Under the pieces are notes generated by a model. That model was not told the origin of the DNA. It was given only the letters and a program-made list of their open reading frames with translations, and searched no databases. Positions 31,076 through 40,175 of a stretch of DNA of 64,000 nucleotides are shown piece by piece. Origin of the DNA: Crossiella sp. CA-258035 (lineage in GTDB: Bacteria; Actinomycetota; Actinomycetes; Mycobacteriales; Pseudonocardiaceae); contig NZ_CP116413.1 of NCBI RefSeq assembly GCF_030064675.1, positions 4,620,001 to 4,684,000 on the forward strand. Direction: 5' to 3'. Made by a program: the position numbers and the translations under genes. How positions within the stretch are numbered: the stretch's first letter is position 1; every line of letters starts with the position of its first letter.

Positions 31076-33262
31076 CTACCGCGCGAGGTAGCGGCCGGTG
31101 CGGCTGGCCGGGTCGGCCGCGATCTGCTCCGGGGTGCCGGTGGCCACCACCCGGCCGCCGCCGTCCCCGCCCGCCGGGCCCAGGTCGATCACCCAGTCCG
31201 CGCCGCGCACCACCTCCGCGTTGTGCGACACCGTGATCACCGTGTGCCCCTTGGCCACCAGCCGGTGCAGCACCCCCATCAGCCGGGCCACGTCGCTGGC
31301 GTGCAGCCCGGTGGTCGGCTCATCCAGCACGTACAGCGTGTGCTTGCCGGGCCTGCGCTGGAGCTCGGCGGCCAGCTTCACCCGCTGGGCCTCCCCGCCG
31401 GAGAGGGTGTTGGCCGCCTGCCCCAGCCGCAGGTAGCCCAGCCCCACCTCGCACAGGGTGCGCAGCGGGCCCGCGATCACCGGGGCCGCGGCGAAGAACT
31501 CCGCGGCCGCCTCGATCGGCAGGTCCAGCACCTCGGCGATGGTGCGGCCCCGGTAGGTCACCTTGAGGGTGTCCGCGTCGTAGCGGGTGCCGTGGCAGGT
31601 GTCGCACTCCAGGAACACATCGGGCAGGAAGTACATCTCCACCCGCACCGTGCCGTCCCCGGCGCAGCTCTCGCAGCGGCCGCCGGGGGAGTTGAAGGAG
31701 AACCGGCCCGGTGTGAAGCCGAGCTCCTTCGCCGTGGGGGTCTGGGCGAACAGTTTGCGGGTGGCGTCCAGGATCCCGGTGTAGGTCGCCGGGGTGGAGC
31801 GCCCGGAGCGGCCGATCGGGGCCTGGTCCACCCGGATCACCCGGTCCAGGCGGCCCAGCCCGTCGACGCGTTCGTGCGCGCCCGGCGGTGGGGCTTCCGC
31901 GCCCAGCGCCCTGGCCACCGCCCGGTACAGGATGGTGTCCACCAGGGTCGACTTGCCCGCCCCGGACACCCCGCTGACCACCACAAAACACCCCAGCGGG
32001 AAGGCGACGTCGATCCCGGCCAGGTTGTTCTCCCGCGCGCCCCGCACCACCAGCTCCCGCCCCGGCACCGGGGTGCGCCGCCGCGCCGGGACGTGCCCGG
32101 TGCGGCGGCCGCTGAGGTAGGCCCCGGTCAGCGACTCCGGATCGGCGAGCAGCTCGGATGCGGTCCCGGTGAAGACCAGCTGACCGCCGTGCTCACCGGC
32201 CGCCGGGCCGAGCTCGACCACCCAGTCCGCGGCCCGGATCAGGTGCTCGTCGTGCTCCACCACGATCAGCGTGTTTCCCCGGTCCCGCAACGACTTCAGC
32301 GTGCCGATCAGCTCGTGCACGTCCTGCGGGTGCAGTCCGGCGGTGGGCTCGTCGAGCACGTAGAGCAGCCCGAAGAGCTGGGTGCCGAGCTGGGTGGCCA
32401 GCCGGATCCGCTGGGCCTCCCCGCCGGAGAGGGTGCGCGCCGGGCGGTCCAGGCTGAGGTAGCCCAGGCCGACCTCGGTGAGGTGGCGCAGCCGGTCGGT
32501 GATCTCGGCCAGCGCCTGGGCCAGCACCCGCCGCTGCCGCTCCGGCAGTTCCAGCGTGCTGAAGAACCGCAGGCATTCGGTCACCGGCAGTGCGTTGACC
32601 TCGGCGATGCTGCGGCCGTCCAGGCGCACCCCCAGCTGGGCCGGTCGCAGCCGCGCGCCGCCGCAACCGGCGCACAGCCGCTGCTCAGTGCTCTCCGGAT
32701 CGGCCGCGGCCCCCAGGCCGAGGCAGTCCGGGCACTGGCCGAAGGGCAGGTTGAAGGAGAAGGACCGGTTGTACATCTCCGGCACCTCGGTGTCATGCCC
32801 GTCCAGGCAGACCAGGGTTCCGTTGTCGGGCAACAGTTCCTCGGCGCACACCGTGCAGTGCGGCACGCCCGCGGTGGCCCACACCACGCGCATCAGGTCG
32901 AACACCTCGGTCACCGTGCCCACCGTGGAGCGCGGGCTGCGGGTGGCCGAGGAGCGCTGGTCCACCGCCACCGCCGAGCACAGCCCGGACAGCAGGTCCA
33001 CCGCCGGCTTGTCCATCTCGTTCATGAACTGGCGGGCGAAGGTGGACAGCGACTGCACCTGCCGCCGCTGCGCCTCGGCGTAGAGGGTGTCGAAGGCCAG
33101 TGAGGACTTCCCGGAGCCGGAGACCCCGGTGAAGACGATCAGCTTGCGGTGCGGGAGGTCGAGGTCGACGCCGCGCAGGTTGTGCACGCGCGCGCCACGC
33201 ACGATGAGCCGGTCGGGGAGCTGGGTGTCGGTCGAGTCGAGGACGTCGACTGAGGTCACCAT
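31076..33262 (-). CDS. UvrA-like ABC ATPase (DrrC/UvrA2 type) for drug resistance
   Basis: 728 residues, shorter than UvrA (about 950). Two ATPase modules: Walker A GVSGSGKSSLAFDTLY (about 45-60) with signature LSGGEAQRIRLATQLG, and GVSGAGKSTLVDTILY (about 430-445) with LSGGEAQRVKLAAELQ. Zinc Cys pairs are seen in PHCTVC, CPDC and CAGCGG and later CESCAGDG and CDTCHG. The reduced length and missing UvrB-binding region fit UvrA2/DrrC proteins that clear intercalating drugs from DNA. ATG 33262 follows AAAGGACG. It is the last gene of a PadR-DrrA-DrrB-like operon, as in daunorubicin resistance loci. Confidence 0.92.
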   Translation of the reverse strand: MVTSVDVLDSTDTQLPDRLIVRGARVHNLRGVDLDLPHRKLIVFTGVSGSGKSSLAFDTLYAEAQRRQVQSLSTFARQFMNEMDKPAVDLLSGLCSAVAVDQRSSATRSPRSTVGTVTEVFDLMRVVWATAGVPHCTVCAEELLPDNGTLVCLDGHDTEVPEMYNRSFSFNLPFGQCPDCLGLGAAADPESTEQRLCAGCGGARLRPAQLGVRLDGRSIAEVNALPVTECLRFFSTLELPERQRRVLAQALAEITDRLRHLTEVGLGYLSLDRPARTLSGGEAQRIRLATQLGTQLFGLLYVLDEPTAGLHPQDVHELIGTLKSLRDRGNTLIVVEHDEHLIRAADWVVELGPAAGEHGGQLVFTGTASELLADPESLTGAYLSGRRTGHVPARRRTPVPGRELVVRGARENNLAGIDVAFPLGCFVVVSGVSGAGKSTLVDTILYRAVARALGAEAPPPGAHERVDGLGRLDRVIRVDQAPIGRSGRSTPATYTGILDATRKLFAQTPTAKELGFTPGRFSFNSPGGRCESCAGDGTVRVEMYFLPDVFLECDTCHGTRYDADTLKVTYRGRTIAEVLDLPIEAAAEFFAAAPVIAGPLRTLCEVGLGYLRLGQAANTLSGGEAQRVKLAAELQRRPGKHTLYVLDEPTTGLHASDVARLMGVLHRLVAKGHTVITVSHNAEVVRGADWVIDLGPAGGDGGGRVVATGTPEQIAADPASRTGRYLAR

Positions 33263-33292
33263 CGTCCTTTCTGGACTGGTCGGGAAGCGGGC

Positions 33293-34057
33293 TCAGGCGG
33301 AGAGCTTGCGGATGGCGCGCAGCGCGAAGGCGGTCGCGCCCGCGCAGCCGAGCACGGTGATGGCCAGCGCGATCAGGATCGACGGGTGGCCGAAGTTCCC
33401 GGCGAAGAGCGCGCGCTCGGCGTTGACCACGTGGGTCAGCGGGTTGATCCGGGACAGCCAGAACAGCCAGCCCGGGGCGGCGTCCATCGGCAGCAGCATG
33501 CCCGCGGTGAGCATCAGCGGCAGGATCGCGGTCTGCACCGCGGTGTAGAACAGGTACGCCTGCTTGAGCACCAGCCCGAGTCCGAGCGAGCCCACGCCGA
33601 CCCCGGCGGCCAGCACCAGCAGCATGACCAGGCCGAGGACGGTGCCCAGCGGGTCGACGTCCAGGCCGAAGGGCAGCACCAGCACGATGAGCACCAGCGC
33701 CTGCAGCAGCAGCGTGGTCAGCTGGCGGCCGACCTGCCCGACCAGCAGCGCCACCCGGTTCAGCGGGGAGGCCAGCAGCCGTTCCAGCGAGCCCATGTCC
33801 CGCTCGTACATGATGTCCGCCCCGGCGAAGGCGGTGCCGAACAGCGTGGTGAAGACCAGCATGCCCGGGATGAACCAGGTCCACGGCGTGCCCCCGCCGC
33901 TGGAGACCCCCGGCAGCGCGAAGGTCGAGAGCAGCGGGCCGAACAGCGCCACGTAGAGCAGTGGCTGGATGAGCCCGGTGATGATCGCCATCGGGTTGCG
34001 CAGCGTCGGCCGCATCTCCCTGGCGTAGACCACACCGGTCGCGGTGATCAGGTTCAT
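33293..34057 (-). CDS. ABC-2 type permease (DrrB-like)
   Basis: 254 residues with six hydrophobic segments. N-terminal YAREMRPTLRNPMAIITGLI and the ABC-2 core MYERDMGSLERLLASPLNRV (about 85-104) match the DrrB/NodJ class of drug exporters. ATG 34057 overlaps the ATPase stop (ATGA). Works with the 34054-35010 ATPase as a dimeric exporter; hydrophobic drug likely. Confidence 0.92.
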   Translation of the reverse strand: MNLITATGVVYAREMRPTLRNPMAIITGLIQPLLYVALFGPLLSTFALPGVSSGGGTPWTWFIPGMLVFTTLFGTAFAGADIMYERDMGSLERLLASPLNRVALLVGQVGRQLTTLLLQALVLIVLVLPFGLDVDPLGTVLGLVMLLVLAAGVGVGSLGLGLVLKQAYLFYTAVQTAILPLMLTAGMLLPMDAAPGWLFWLSRINPLTHVVNAERALFAGNFGHPSILIALAITVLGCAGATAFALRAIRKLSA

Positions 34058-35010
34058 GCCGACTCCTCACGCAGGCTGCGGCCGGTCAGGGACAGGAAGA
34101 CGTCGTCGAGGCTGGGCCGGGCCACGCTCAGCCCGCGCAGCCGGATGTCCGCGGCGTCCAGCGCGCGGACCAGGATCGCCAGGGCCTCGTCGCCCTGCTC
34201 GACCCGCAGGGTCAGCCTGCTGCCCTCGGCGGCCACCTCGTGCGCCCCCGGCAGCGCCGCGCCCACCGGCACCGCGCGGGCGGCGGAGTCCGGCTCGCCG
34301 AACTCGACGGTGACCAGGTCGCCGGAGACCTTGGCCTTGAGCTGGTCCGGCGTGCCCTCGGCGATGATCCGGCCGTGGTCGATGACGATCACCCGCTCGG
34401 CAGCGGTGTCGGCCTCGTCCAGGTAGTGGGTGGTCAGGAAGATCGTGGTGCCGTACTGCTCGCGCAGCCCGGTGATGTGGTTCCACAGGTTGGCCCGGCT
34501 GTGCGGGTCGAGACCGGTCGAGGGTTCGTCCAGGAACAGCAGGTCGGGCCGGTGGATCAGCCCGAGGGCGACGTCCAGGCGGCGCTTCTGCCCGCCGGAG
34601 AGCGTGGCCACGTACCGCTTGGCCTGCTCGGTGAGCTCCAGCTGCTCGAGCAGCTGGTTGGCCCGCACCCCGGCTTCGTGTCGGTTGAGGCCGTAGATCC
34701 GGCCTTGGGCGACCAGCTCGTCGCGGACCTGCTGGCCCTCGCTGGCGCCGTGCTTCTGCCCGATGTAGCCGATCCGGCGGCGCACCCCGTCCGGGTTGGC
34801 GCGCACGTCGAACCCGGCCACCTTCGCCTCGCCGGAGGTGGCGGGCAGCAGCGTGGTCAGCATGCGCAGTGTGGTGCTCTTGCCTGCCCCGTTCGGGCCG
34901 AGGAAGGCGACGATCTCGCCTTCTTGGACATCCAGGTCAACGCCTTGGACGGCCTTGACCACCTCCCCTTTTGCTTTGAAGTGACGGACCAGATCCCTGG
35001 TGTGGATCAT
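34054..35010 (-). CDS. ABC ATP-binding protein (DrrA-like)
   Basis: 318 residues. Walker A GPNGAGKSTTLRML (about 38-51), signature LSGGQKRRLDVALGL (about 137-151), Walker B LLFLDEPSTGLDP (about 158-170), H-loop in TTHYLDEADTAAE. A C-terminal DrrA-type extension (about 225-318) is present. ATG 35010 has AGGGAG upstream; earlier in-frame codons are rejected for lack of one. PadR operator-like repeats lie 13-73 bases upstream. Confidence 0.94.
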   Translation of the reverse strand: MIHTRDLVRHFKAKGEVVKAVQGVDLDVQEGEIVAFLGPNGAGKSTTLRMLTTLLPATSGEAKVAGFDVRANPDGVRRRIGYIGQKHGASEGQQVRDELVAQGRIYGLNRHEAGVRANQLLEQLELTEQAKRYVATLSGGQKRRLDVALGLIHRPDLLFLDEPSTGLDPHSRANLWNHITGLREQYGTTIFLTTHYLDEADTAAERVIVIDHGRIIAEGTPDQLKAKVSGDLVTVEFGEPDSAARAVPVGAALPGAHEVAAEGSRLTLRVEQGDEALAILVRALDAADIRLRGLSVARPSLDDVFLSLTGRSLREESA

Positions 35011-35022
35011 CCCCAGCTCCCT

Positions 35023-35083
35023 ACTCAAACTTGAGTCGCCGGGCGAGGGTAGGGCAGATCGGACCCAACGTACAAGTTTGAGT
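35023..35083. promoter_or_regulatory. PadR operator candidates before drrA-like gene
   Basis: ACTCAAACTTGAGT (35023-35036) is a 14-bp near-palindrome; its half ACAAGTTTGAGT recurs inverted at 35072-35083. Both sit in the 84-base gap between the PadR and DrrA-like genes, next to the ATPase start. Confidence 0.65.
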
Positions 35084-35094
35084 GGCGAAAAAGT

Positions 35095-35727
35095 TCAGCC
35101 GCAGCTGATGTCGGGCTTCGGCCGCGGCCGCGGACTGCCGTCACTGTGGAACCCGGCCCCACCGGGCTGGCCGAAGACGTGCGGGGCCTCCCCGGCGAAG
35201 GTGTGCGCGCCCGCCTCGATCCGTTCCACCAGGTCCTGGGTCCAGGCCACGCTGGCATCGGCGGAGGAGCGCCAGACCCCGAACAGCTCGCTCATGTGCG
35301 CGGGCTCGGTCAGCTCCCCGGCCCGCCCGGCCACCTGCGCCCGGTTGACCTCCAGCGCGGCCAGCCGCTCCTTGAGCAGCGCGATCACCTCGTCGCGGGG
35401 CAGCGTCGGCATCAGCACCAGCGCGGCGGCCAGCAGGTCGGGCTTGTGCTCCTCCGGCTCGCGCAGGGTGGCGCGCAGCAGCCGGAAGAACTCCGCCTCA
35501 CCGGCCGGGGTGAGCGCGTAGTCCACCCGGCCGATGTTGCCCACCGGCGAGGAGGAGGTCATCAGCCCCTCCTTGGTCAGCTGCTTGAGACCGTGGTAGA
35601 TCGAGCCCCACTTGATGTTGGCCCACTCGTGCGCCCACCAGGACTCCAGCTCGGCGCGCACCAGATAGCCGTGTGCGGACCCGCACCAGCGCACCACGCC
35701 CAGCACCAGCAGCCTCGTCGCCGACAT
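35095..35727 (-). CDS. PadR-family regulator
   Basis: 210 residues from ATG 35727 with AGGGAGAG upstream. Winged helix LLVLGVVRWCGSAHGYLVRA and WGSIYHGLKQLTKEGLMTSS (about 47-66), the PadR pattern of Tyr/His in helix 3 and wing RVDYALTPAGEAEFF. A long helical C-terminal half (PadR_C-like) provides the dimer interface. Placed upstream of drrAB-uvrA-like genes in the same direction; LmrA/PadR proteins usually repress such exporters until the drug binds. Confidence 0.93.
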   Translation of the reverse strand: MSATRLLVLGVVRWCGSAHGYLVRAELESWWAHEWANIKWGSIYHGLKQLTKEGLMTSSSPVGNIGRVDYALTPAGEAEFFRLLRATLREPEEHKPDLLAAALVLMPTLPRDEVIALLKERLAALEVNRAQVAGRAGELTEPAHMSELFGVWRSSADASVAWTQDLVERIEAGAHTFAGEAPHVFGQPGGAGFHSDGSPRPRPKPDISCG

Positions 35728-35765
35728 ACTCTCCCTACTTCGCCGTGCCACCCCCGGTGACCAGG

Positions 35766-36983
35766 TTATCCCTGCTCGATCGAAGCTCGGCGGAGGTCCG
35801 CCACCAGCAGGCACAGCGCCGCCCCGACCAGCTCCAGCCCGGCGCTGCACAGGAACGCCGCCGAGACCCCGAACGCGCCGACGGCCAGCCCGAACAGTCC
35901 GGTCGCCAGCGGCGCCACGCCCAGGCTGCACAGGGTGTGCACGCTGCTCACCCGGCCGCGGAAGGCATCGGGGGTGCGGGCCTGGATCAGCGTGCGCACC
36001 CCGACCCCGCAGGGCGCGCCGCCGAGTCCGATCAGCACCGCGGCGCCCACGGCCACCGGCAGCGTCGGGGCCAGCGCCATCACCACCATGGCCGCGGTCT
36101 CGGCCAGCGCGGCCACCGCGACCACCAGGCCGAGCCGCCGTCGCAGCGGCACCCGCAGCAGCACCAGCGCACCCAGGGCCGCGCCGCCGCCGAACCCGGC
36201 CACCAGCAGCCCGACCCCGACCGAGCCCCAGCCGCGGTGCTCGGAGAGGATCGCCACGCCCAGGTTCATCGGCCCGACGAAGCCCAGGTTGATCACCAGC
36301 GCGGCCAGGATCACCGTGCGCAGCACCCGTTCCCGCCGCAGGAAGGCGAACCCGGAGCGCACCGAGGCCAGCACGCGCTCGGTGCTGGGCTCGACCTCCC
36401 GGCGCGGCTTGGCCGAGGCCACCGCGGCCATCGACACCCCGAAGGTCAGCGCGTTGACCACACAGGCCAGCGGCAGCCCGCCCACCGCGACCAGCAGCCC
36501 GCCCAGCGGTGCGCCCAGCAGCAGCGCCGCCCGGCCGACCACCTCGTGCAGCGCCGCGCCGGAGGACAGCTGCGCCGGTTCCAGCAGCCGGGGTTGCAGC
36601 GATCCGGCCGCGGGCAGGAACACCGCGTCGGCGATGCCGAAGGCCAGCGCCACCAGCACCAGCCAGAGCAGGCTGGGGGAGAGGAAGGCGAGGGTGGCCG
36701 CCAGCAGCATGACCAGCGCGCGGGCCAGGTCGCTGCCGATCATCAGCCGCCGCGCGTCGAAGCGGTCGGCCAGCGCGCCGCCGAGCAGCATCAGCGCCAG
36801 CCTCGGCACCGCGGCCACCGTCATCACCAGCCCGGCCACCCCGGGGGAGGCCAGCTGCACCGCCGACCAGGACAGCGCGATGTGCCAGACCTGGTCGCCC
36901 AGCAACGAGGTGCCGTGCCCGGCCAGGTAGCGCAGGTAGGCGGGCTCCCGGTAGGCCGGGCGCAGCGCGGTCGCGGTGCTCAC
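35766..36983 (-). CDS. MFS exporter (MFS_3)
   Basis: 405 residues from GTG 36983, overlapping the ArsR stop by 4 bases. Twelve hydrophobic segments; LLGGALADRFDARRLMIGSD (about 55-74) is the loop 2-3 motif and MALAPTLPVAVGAAVLIGLG marks the second half. Same subfamily as the exporter at 14810. The ArsR-type gene ahead of it is the probable repressor, with a perfect palindrome before that gene. Confidence 0.9.
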   Translation of the reverse strand: MSTATALRPAYREPAYLRYLAGHGTSLLGDQVWHIALSWSAVQLASPGVAGLVMTVAAVPRLALMLLGGALADRFDARRLMIGSDLARALVMLLAATLAFLSPSLLWLVLVALAFGIADAVFLPAAGSLQPRLLEPAQLSSGAALHEVVGRAALLLGAPLGGLLVAVGGLPLACVVNALTFGVSMAAVASAKPRREVEPSTERVLASVRSGFAFLRRERVLRTVILAALVINLGFVGPMNLGVAILSEHRGWGSVGVGLLVAGFGGGAALGALVLLRVPLRRRLGLVVAVAALAETAAMVVMALAPTLPVAVGAAVLIGLGGAPCGVGVRTLIQARTPDAFRGRVSSVHTLCSLGVAPLATGLFGLAVGAFGVSAAFLCSAGLELVGAALCLLVADLRRASIEQG

Positions 36984-37558
36984 GGGCGCTCCGGGAAGCC
37001 GTGCAGGAACAGGAAGACGTGCTCGCGGCCGTCCTCGGCGCCCGGTCCGGCAGGCAGCTCCTTGCGCGGCTCCCGCCAGCGGTTGATCACCTCGTGCAGC
37101 TCGTCCTCCAGTTCGCGCAGCTCGGTGTCGGTCAGGCGCAGGAAGTTGTTGGAGATGAAGGCCGAGGTGTTCCACTGCCCGCCCCAGGCCGAGCGGTTCT
37201 GCTGGAAGTCCCGGACCCGCTCGAACTGGTTGGTCACCATCTGGGCGACCGCGGCGCTGGCCACCGCCTTGGCCTCAGGGGTGGTGAAGTCGGTCCAGGC
37301 CCAGGACTGGTGCTCCTCGGCGGCCCGGTACCAGCGCTCGCGGCGGTCCCTGGCCAGCTCGGGCGCGGTCTCGATGTAGCCGGCCTTGGCCAGCTCGCGC
37401 AGGTGGTAGCTGACCAATCCCGGATCGGTGTCGACCTGCTTGGCCAGCGTGCTCACCGTGGCCGGGCCGGCCTGGGCGAGCAGGTGGTAGAGGCGCTGGC
37501 GCAGCGGCTGGGCCAGGCCCTTGAGCACCTCGGGATCGGTGATGCGACGGTTCCCCAT
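36980..37558 (-). CDS. ArsR-type winged-helix regulator with long C-terminus
   Basis: 192 residues from ATG 37558. HTH_20/ArsR domain (about 8-70): LKGLAQPLRQRLYHLLAQAG, then DTDPGLVSYHLRELAKAGYI. The remaining 120 residues are helical with W-rich HQSWAWTDF and TDTELRELEDELHEVINRWR, a layout common in actinomycete regulators of MFS pumps. Overlaps the MFS gene. Promoter holds GGAAGATATCTTCC. Confidence 0.9.
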   Translation of the reverse strand: MGNRRITDPEVLKGLAQPLRQRLYHLLAQAGPATVSTLAKQVDTDPGLVSYHLRELAKAGYIETAPELARDRRERWYRAAEEHQSWAWTDFTTPEAKAVASAAVAQMVTNQFERVRDFQQNRSAWGGQWNTSAFISNNFLRLTDTELRELEDELHEVINRWREPRKELPAGPGAEDGREHVFLFLHGFPERP

Positions 37559-37563
37559 GTTTC

Positions 37564-37577
37564 GGAAGATATCTTCC
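37564..37577. promoter_or_regulatory. 14-bp perfect palindrome before the ArsR-type gene
   Basis: GGAAGATATCTTCC, 6 bases upstream of the ArsR-type start; GAAATCTTCCG (37582-37592) repeats half of it. It lies between this gene and the divergent SDR gene. Confidence 0.7.
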
Positions 37578-37651
37578 AGAAGAAATCTTCCGCAAGTAGC
37601 CGTGCGGATACCTGCCAGAACATGTCAGCCTCTGCTGGCACGGTGAACGCC

Positions 37652-38566
37652 ATGAGCAAGCCACTGCACGGCAAGATCGCCCTGGTCACCGGAGCCACCC
37701 GCAACGCAGGTCGCGGCATCGCCATCGAGCTCGGCGCCGCCGGTGCCACCGTCTACCTCTCCGGCCGCAGCGGGGGCGGCCACACCTCCCCGGAGAACCG
37801 CCCGGAAACCCTGGAGCAGACCGCCGCCATGGTCGAGGCCGAGGGCGGCACCGCGGTGGTGGTGCCCACCGACCACCTGGACTCCGCGCAGGTCCGCGCC
37901 CTGATCGAGCGCATTGAGTCCGAGCAGGGGCGGCTGGACGTCCTGGTCAACGCGATCTTCGGCGGGAACTCGCTGCTGGAGTGGGACAAGCCGGTCTGGG
38001 AGCACGACCTCGACGGCGGCCTGAAGATGCTGCGGCTGGCCATCGACACCCACCTGGTCACCGCCCACCACGCGCTGCCCCTGCTCACCCGGCACCCCGG
38101 CGGCCTGCTCGTCGAGATCACCGACGGCACCAACGCCTACAACGCGGACAACTACCGGGTGAACACCTACTTCGACCTGACCAAGGCCGCCTGCAACCGC
38201 CTGGCCTTCACCCTGGGCCACGAGCTGCGCCCGCACGGTGGCACCGCGCTCGCGCTCACCCCGGGCTGGCTGCGCTCGGAGATCATGCTGGACGCCTACG
38301 GGGTCACCGAGGAGAACTGGCGGGACGCCCTGGCCAAGACCCCGCACTTCGCGATCTCGGAGACCACCCGCTACGCCGGTCGCGCGGTCGCCGCCCTGGC
38401 CGCGGATCCGCAGGTGGCGCGGTACAACCAGCAGTCCCTGGACGCGGGCAGCCTGGCCAAGGAGTACGGGTTCACCGACCTGGACGGCTCGCAGCCGGAT
38501 GCCTGGCGGTACCTGGTGGAGGTGCAGGATCCGGGCAAGCCCGCGGACACCACGGGCTACCGCTGA
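37652..38566 (+). CDS. Short-chain dehydrogenase/reductase
   Basis: 304 residues from ATG 37652 (ATG 37622 would add 10). Cofactor motif LVTGATRNAGRGIAIELGAA (TGxxxxxGxG), a long acidic stretch after it, and the catalytic region LVEITDGTNAYNADNYRVNT followed by YFDLTKAACNRLAFTLGHEL. The usual Y-x-x-x-K is FDLTK-like: Tyr comes as YFDLTK (Y-x-x-x-K with Tyr at about 169), so catalysis is plausible. Divergent from the ArsR/MFS operon. Confidence 0.9.
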   Translation: MSKPLHGKIALVTGATRNAGRGIAIELGAAGATVYLSGRSGGGHTSPENRPETLEQTAAMVEAEGGTAVVVPTDHLDSAQVRALIERIESEQGRLDVLVNAIFGGNSLLEWDKPVWEHDLDGGLKMLRLAIDTHLVTAHHALPLLTRHPGGLLVEITDGTNAYNADNYRVNTYFDLTKAACNRLAFTLGHELRPHGGTALALTPGWLRSEIMLDAYGVTEENWRDALAKTPHFAISETTRYAGRAVAALAADPQVARYNQQSLDAGSLAKEYGFTDLDGSQPDAWRYLVEVQDPGKPADTTGYR

Positions 38567-38619
38567 GAAATCGGTGTGGCGGCCGATGAGTTTTCGCGGC
38601 GGTGGAAGTCTCTACTGGC

Positions 38620-39486
38620 ATGACCGAGACGCACACCCTAAACCTCCCCGAAGCCGACCTCGTTTACGACGTGTACGGCCCGCTGCCCACCGCCGACGGC
38701 CGCCCGGTGCTGCTGATGGTCGGCCAGCCCATGGACGCCAGCGGGTTCGCCACCCTGGCTCCGCTGATGTCCGAGCGCACCGTGGTCGCCTACGACCCGC
38801 GCGGCCTCGGCCGCAGCAAGCGCAAGGACGGGCGGGTCGACCACACGCCGGAGACCCAGGCCGGGGACCTGCACGCCTTCATCGAAGCCCTCGGCGCCGG
38901 GCCGGTGGAGGTGTTCGCCAGCAGCGGCGGCGCGGTGACCGCGCTCGCCCTGGTGACCGCCTACCCACAGGACGTGCTGACCCTGGTGGCGCACGAGCCG
39001 CCGCTGAACAACGTGCTGCCCGACGCCGAGGCCGCCGACCGGGGCCGCGCCTGGTTCCGCGACGTGTACCTGGCCAAGGGCTGGGGCGCGGGCATGGCCG
39101 CCTTCATCGCGATGACCTCCTGGGAGGGCGAGCTCACCGAGGAGTTCTTCGCCCAGCCCGCGCCCGACCCGGCCCAGTTCGGCCTGCCGACCGAGGACGA
39201 CGGCAACCGGGACGACCCGCTGTTGTCGGACCGGTCCTGGGCGGTGAGCAGCTACCGGCCCGACATCGCCGCGCTGAAGGCCGCGCCGACCCGGGTGGTG
39301 GTCGCGGTGGGCGAGGAGACCGGGAACACCTTCACCGGGCGCACCGCGGTGGCCCTGGCCGGGCTGCTCGGCCAGGAGGCCACCGTCTTCCCCAGCCACC
39401 ACGGCGGTTTCGCCGGCGGCGAGCACGGCTACCCCGGCCAGCCCGAGGCCTTCGCCGTCAAGCTGCGCGAGGTGCTGGCTGGTTAA
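38620..39486 (+). CDS. Alpha/beta hydrolase
   Basis: 288 residues from ATG 38620. Oxyanion strand PVLLMVGQPMDASGFATLAP, nucleophile elbow ASSGGAV (about 97-103; S-x-S-G-G-A rather than GxSxG), acid near VVVAVGEETGN and His in SHHGGFAGGEHG (about 262-273). Stop overlaps the convergent hydrolase: the TTAA at 39483-39486 serves both. Substrate unknown. Confidence 0.88.
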   Translation: MTETHTLNLPEADLVYDVYGPLPTADGRPVLLMVGQPMDASGFATLAPLMSERTVVAYDPRGLGRSKRKDGRVDHTPETQAGDLHAFIEALGAGPVEVFASSGGAVTALALVTAYPQDVLTLVAHEPPLNNVLPDAEAADRGRAWFRDVYLAKGWGAGMAAFIAMTSWEGELTEEFFAQPAPDPAQFGLPTEDDGNRDDPLLSDRSWAVSSYRPDIAALKAAPTRVVVAVGEETGNTFTGRTAVALAGLLGQEATVFPSHHGGFAGGEHGYPGQPEAFAVKLREVLAG

Positions 39487-40175
39487 CCGGCCAGGAAGCC
39501 GGTGACCACCGAGGTGAAGGAGTCGGGGGCGTCCAGCCACGGCCAGTGCCCGCAGCCGGGGAGCACCGCGAGCACCCCGGCCGGGTGCAGGTCGGCGACC
39601 AGCTTGGCCGGGGTCAGGCCGGCGATGCCGTCCTCGGCCCCGGCCACCGCCAGCACCGGGTGCGGCACCGCGGTGGCCTTGTGCTCGACGTAGAAGGCCG
39701 CGCGCAGCCAGCCCGGCGGATTCCCGTTGTCCGCCGGTGCCCTGGTGCGCACGCCCCTGGCCCTGATCCGGGCCACCTCGTCCTCATCCGGCTCGCGCGA
39801 CCCGCGCCCGGCCGGGGTGACGAGCACCAGCCGCCGGACCCGGTCCGGCTCGGCCGCGGCGTAGGCCTGGGCGGTGAGGGTGCCCGCGGAGTGCGCGAGC
39901 AGGTCGATGGCGGGCAGGCCCAGGTGGGCGCGCAGGGCCTCGACGTCCTTGACCTGCTCGGTGAAGGCGCAGCTGCCCTGGTCGGCCGGGATCTCGGAGT
40001 AACCGCCGGCCCTGGCGTCCAGTCGGATCAGCGTGTGGTGACCGGCCAGCCCGCCGAGGTCACCGAGGCTGGTGGCGTCCGCGCCGGGTCCACCGGAGAG
40101 GCAGACCAGCGCCGGGCCCTCGCCGAGGGTGGTGTAGGACAGCCGAAGTCCGTCATAGCTCTCGAAATGCGGCAT
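39483..40175 (-). CDS. Proline-iminopeptidase-like alpha/beta hydrolase
   Basis: 230 residues from ATG 40175. CLSGGPGADATSL supplies the GGPG oxyanion motif of iminopeptidases, HSAGTL (about 93-98) the nucleophile, and PGCGHWPWLDAPD (about 205-217) the His. The cap domain is short, so specificity is unclear. Its start lies within the 3' end of the broken HxlR gene, which suggests it was once the second gene of an HxlR operon. Confidence 0.85.
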   Translation of the reverse strand: MPHFESYDGLRLSYTTLGEGPALVCLSGGPGADATSLGDLGGLAGHHTLIRLDARAGGYSEIPADQGSCAFTEQVKDVEALRAHLGLPAIDLLAHSAGTLTAQAYAAAEPDRVRRLVLVTPAGRGSREPDEDEVARIRARGVRTRAPADNGNPPGWLRAAFYVEHKATAVPHPVLAVAGAEDGIAGLTPAKLVADLHPAGVLAVLPGCGHWPWLDAPDSFTSVVTGFLAG

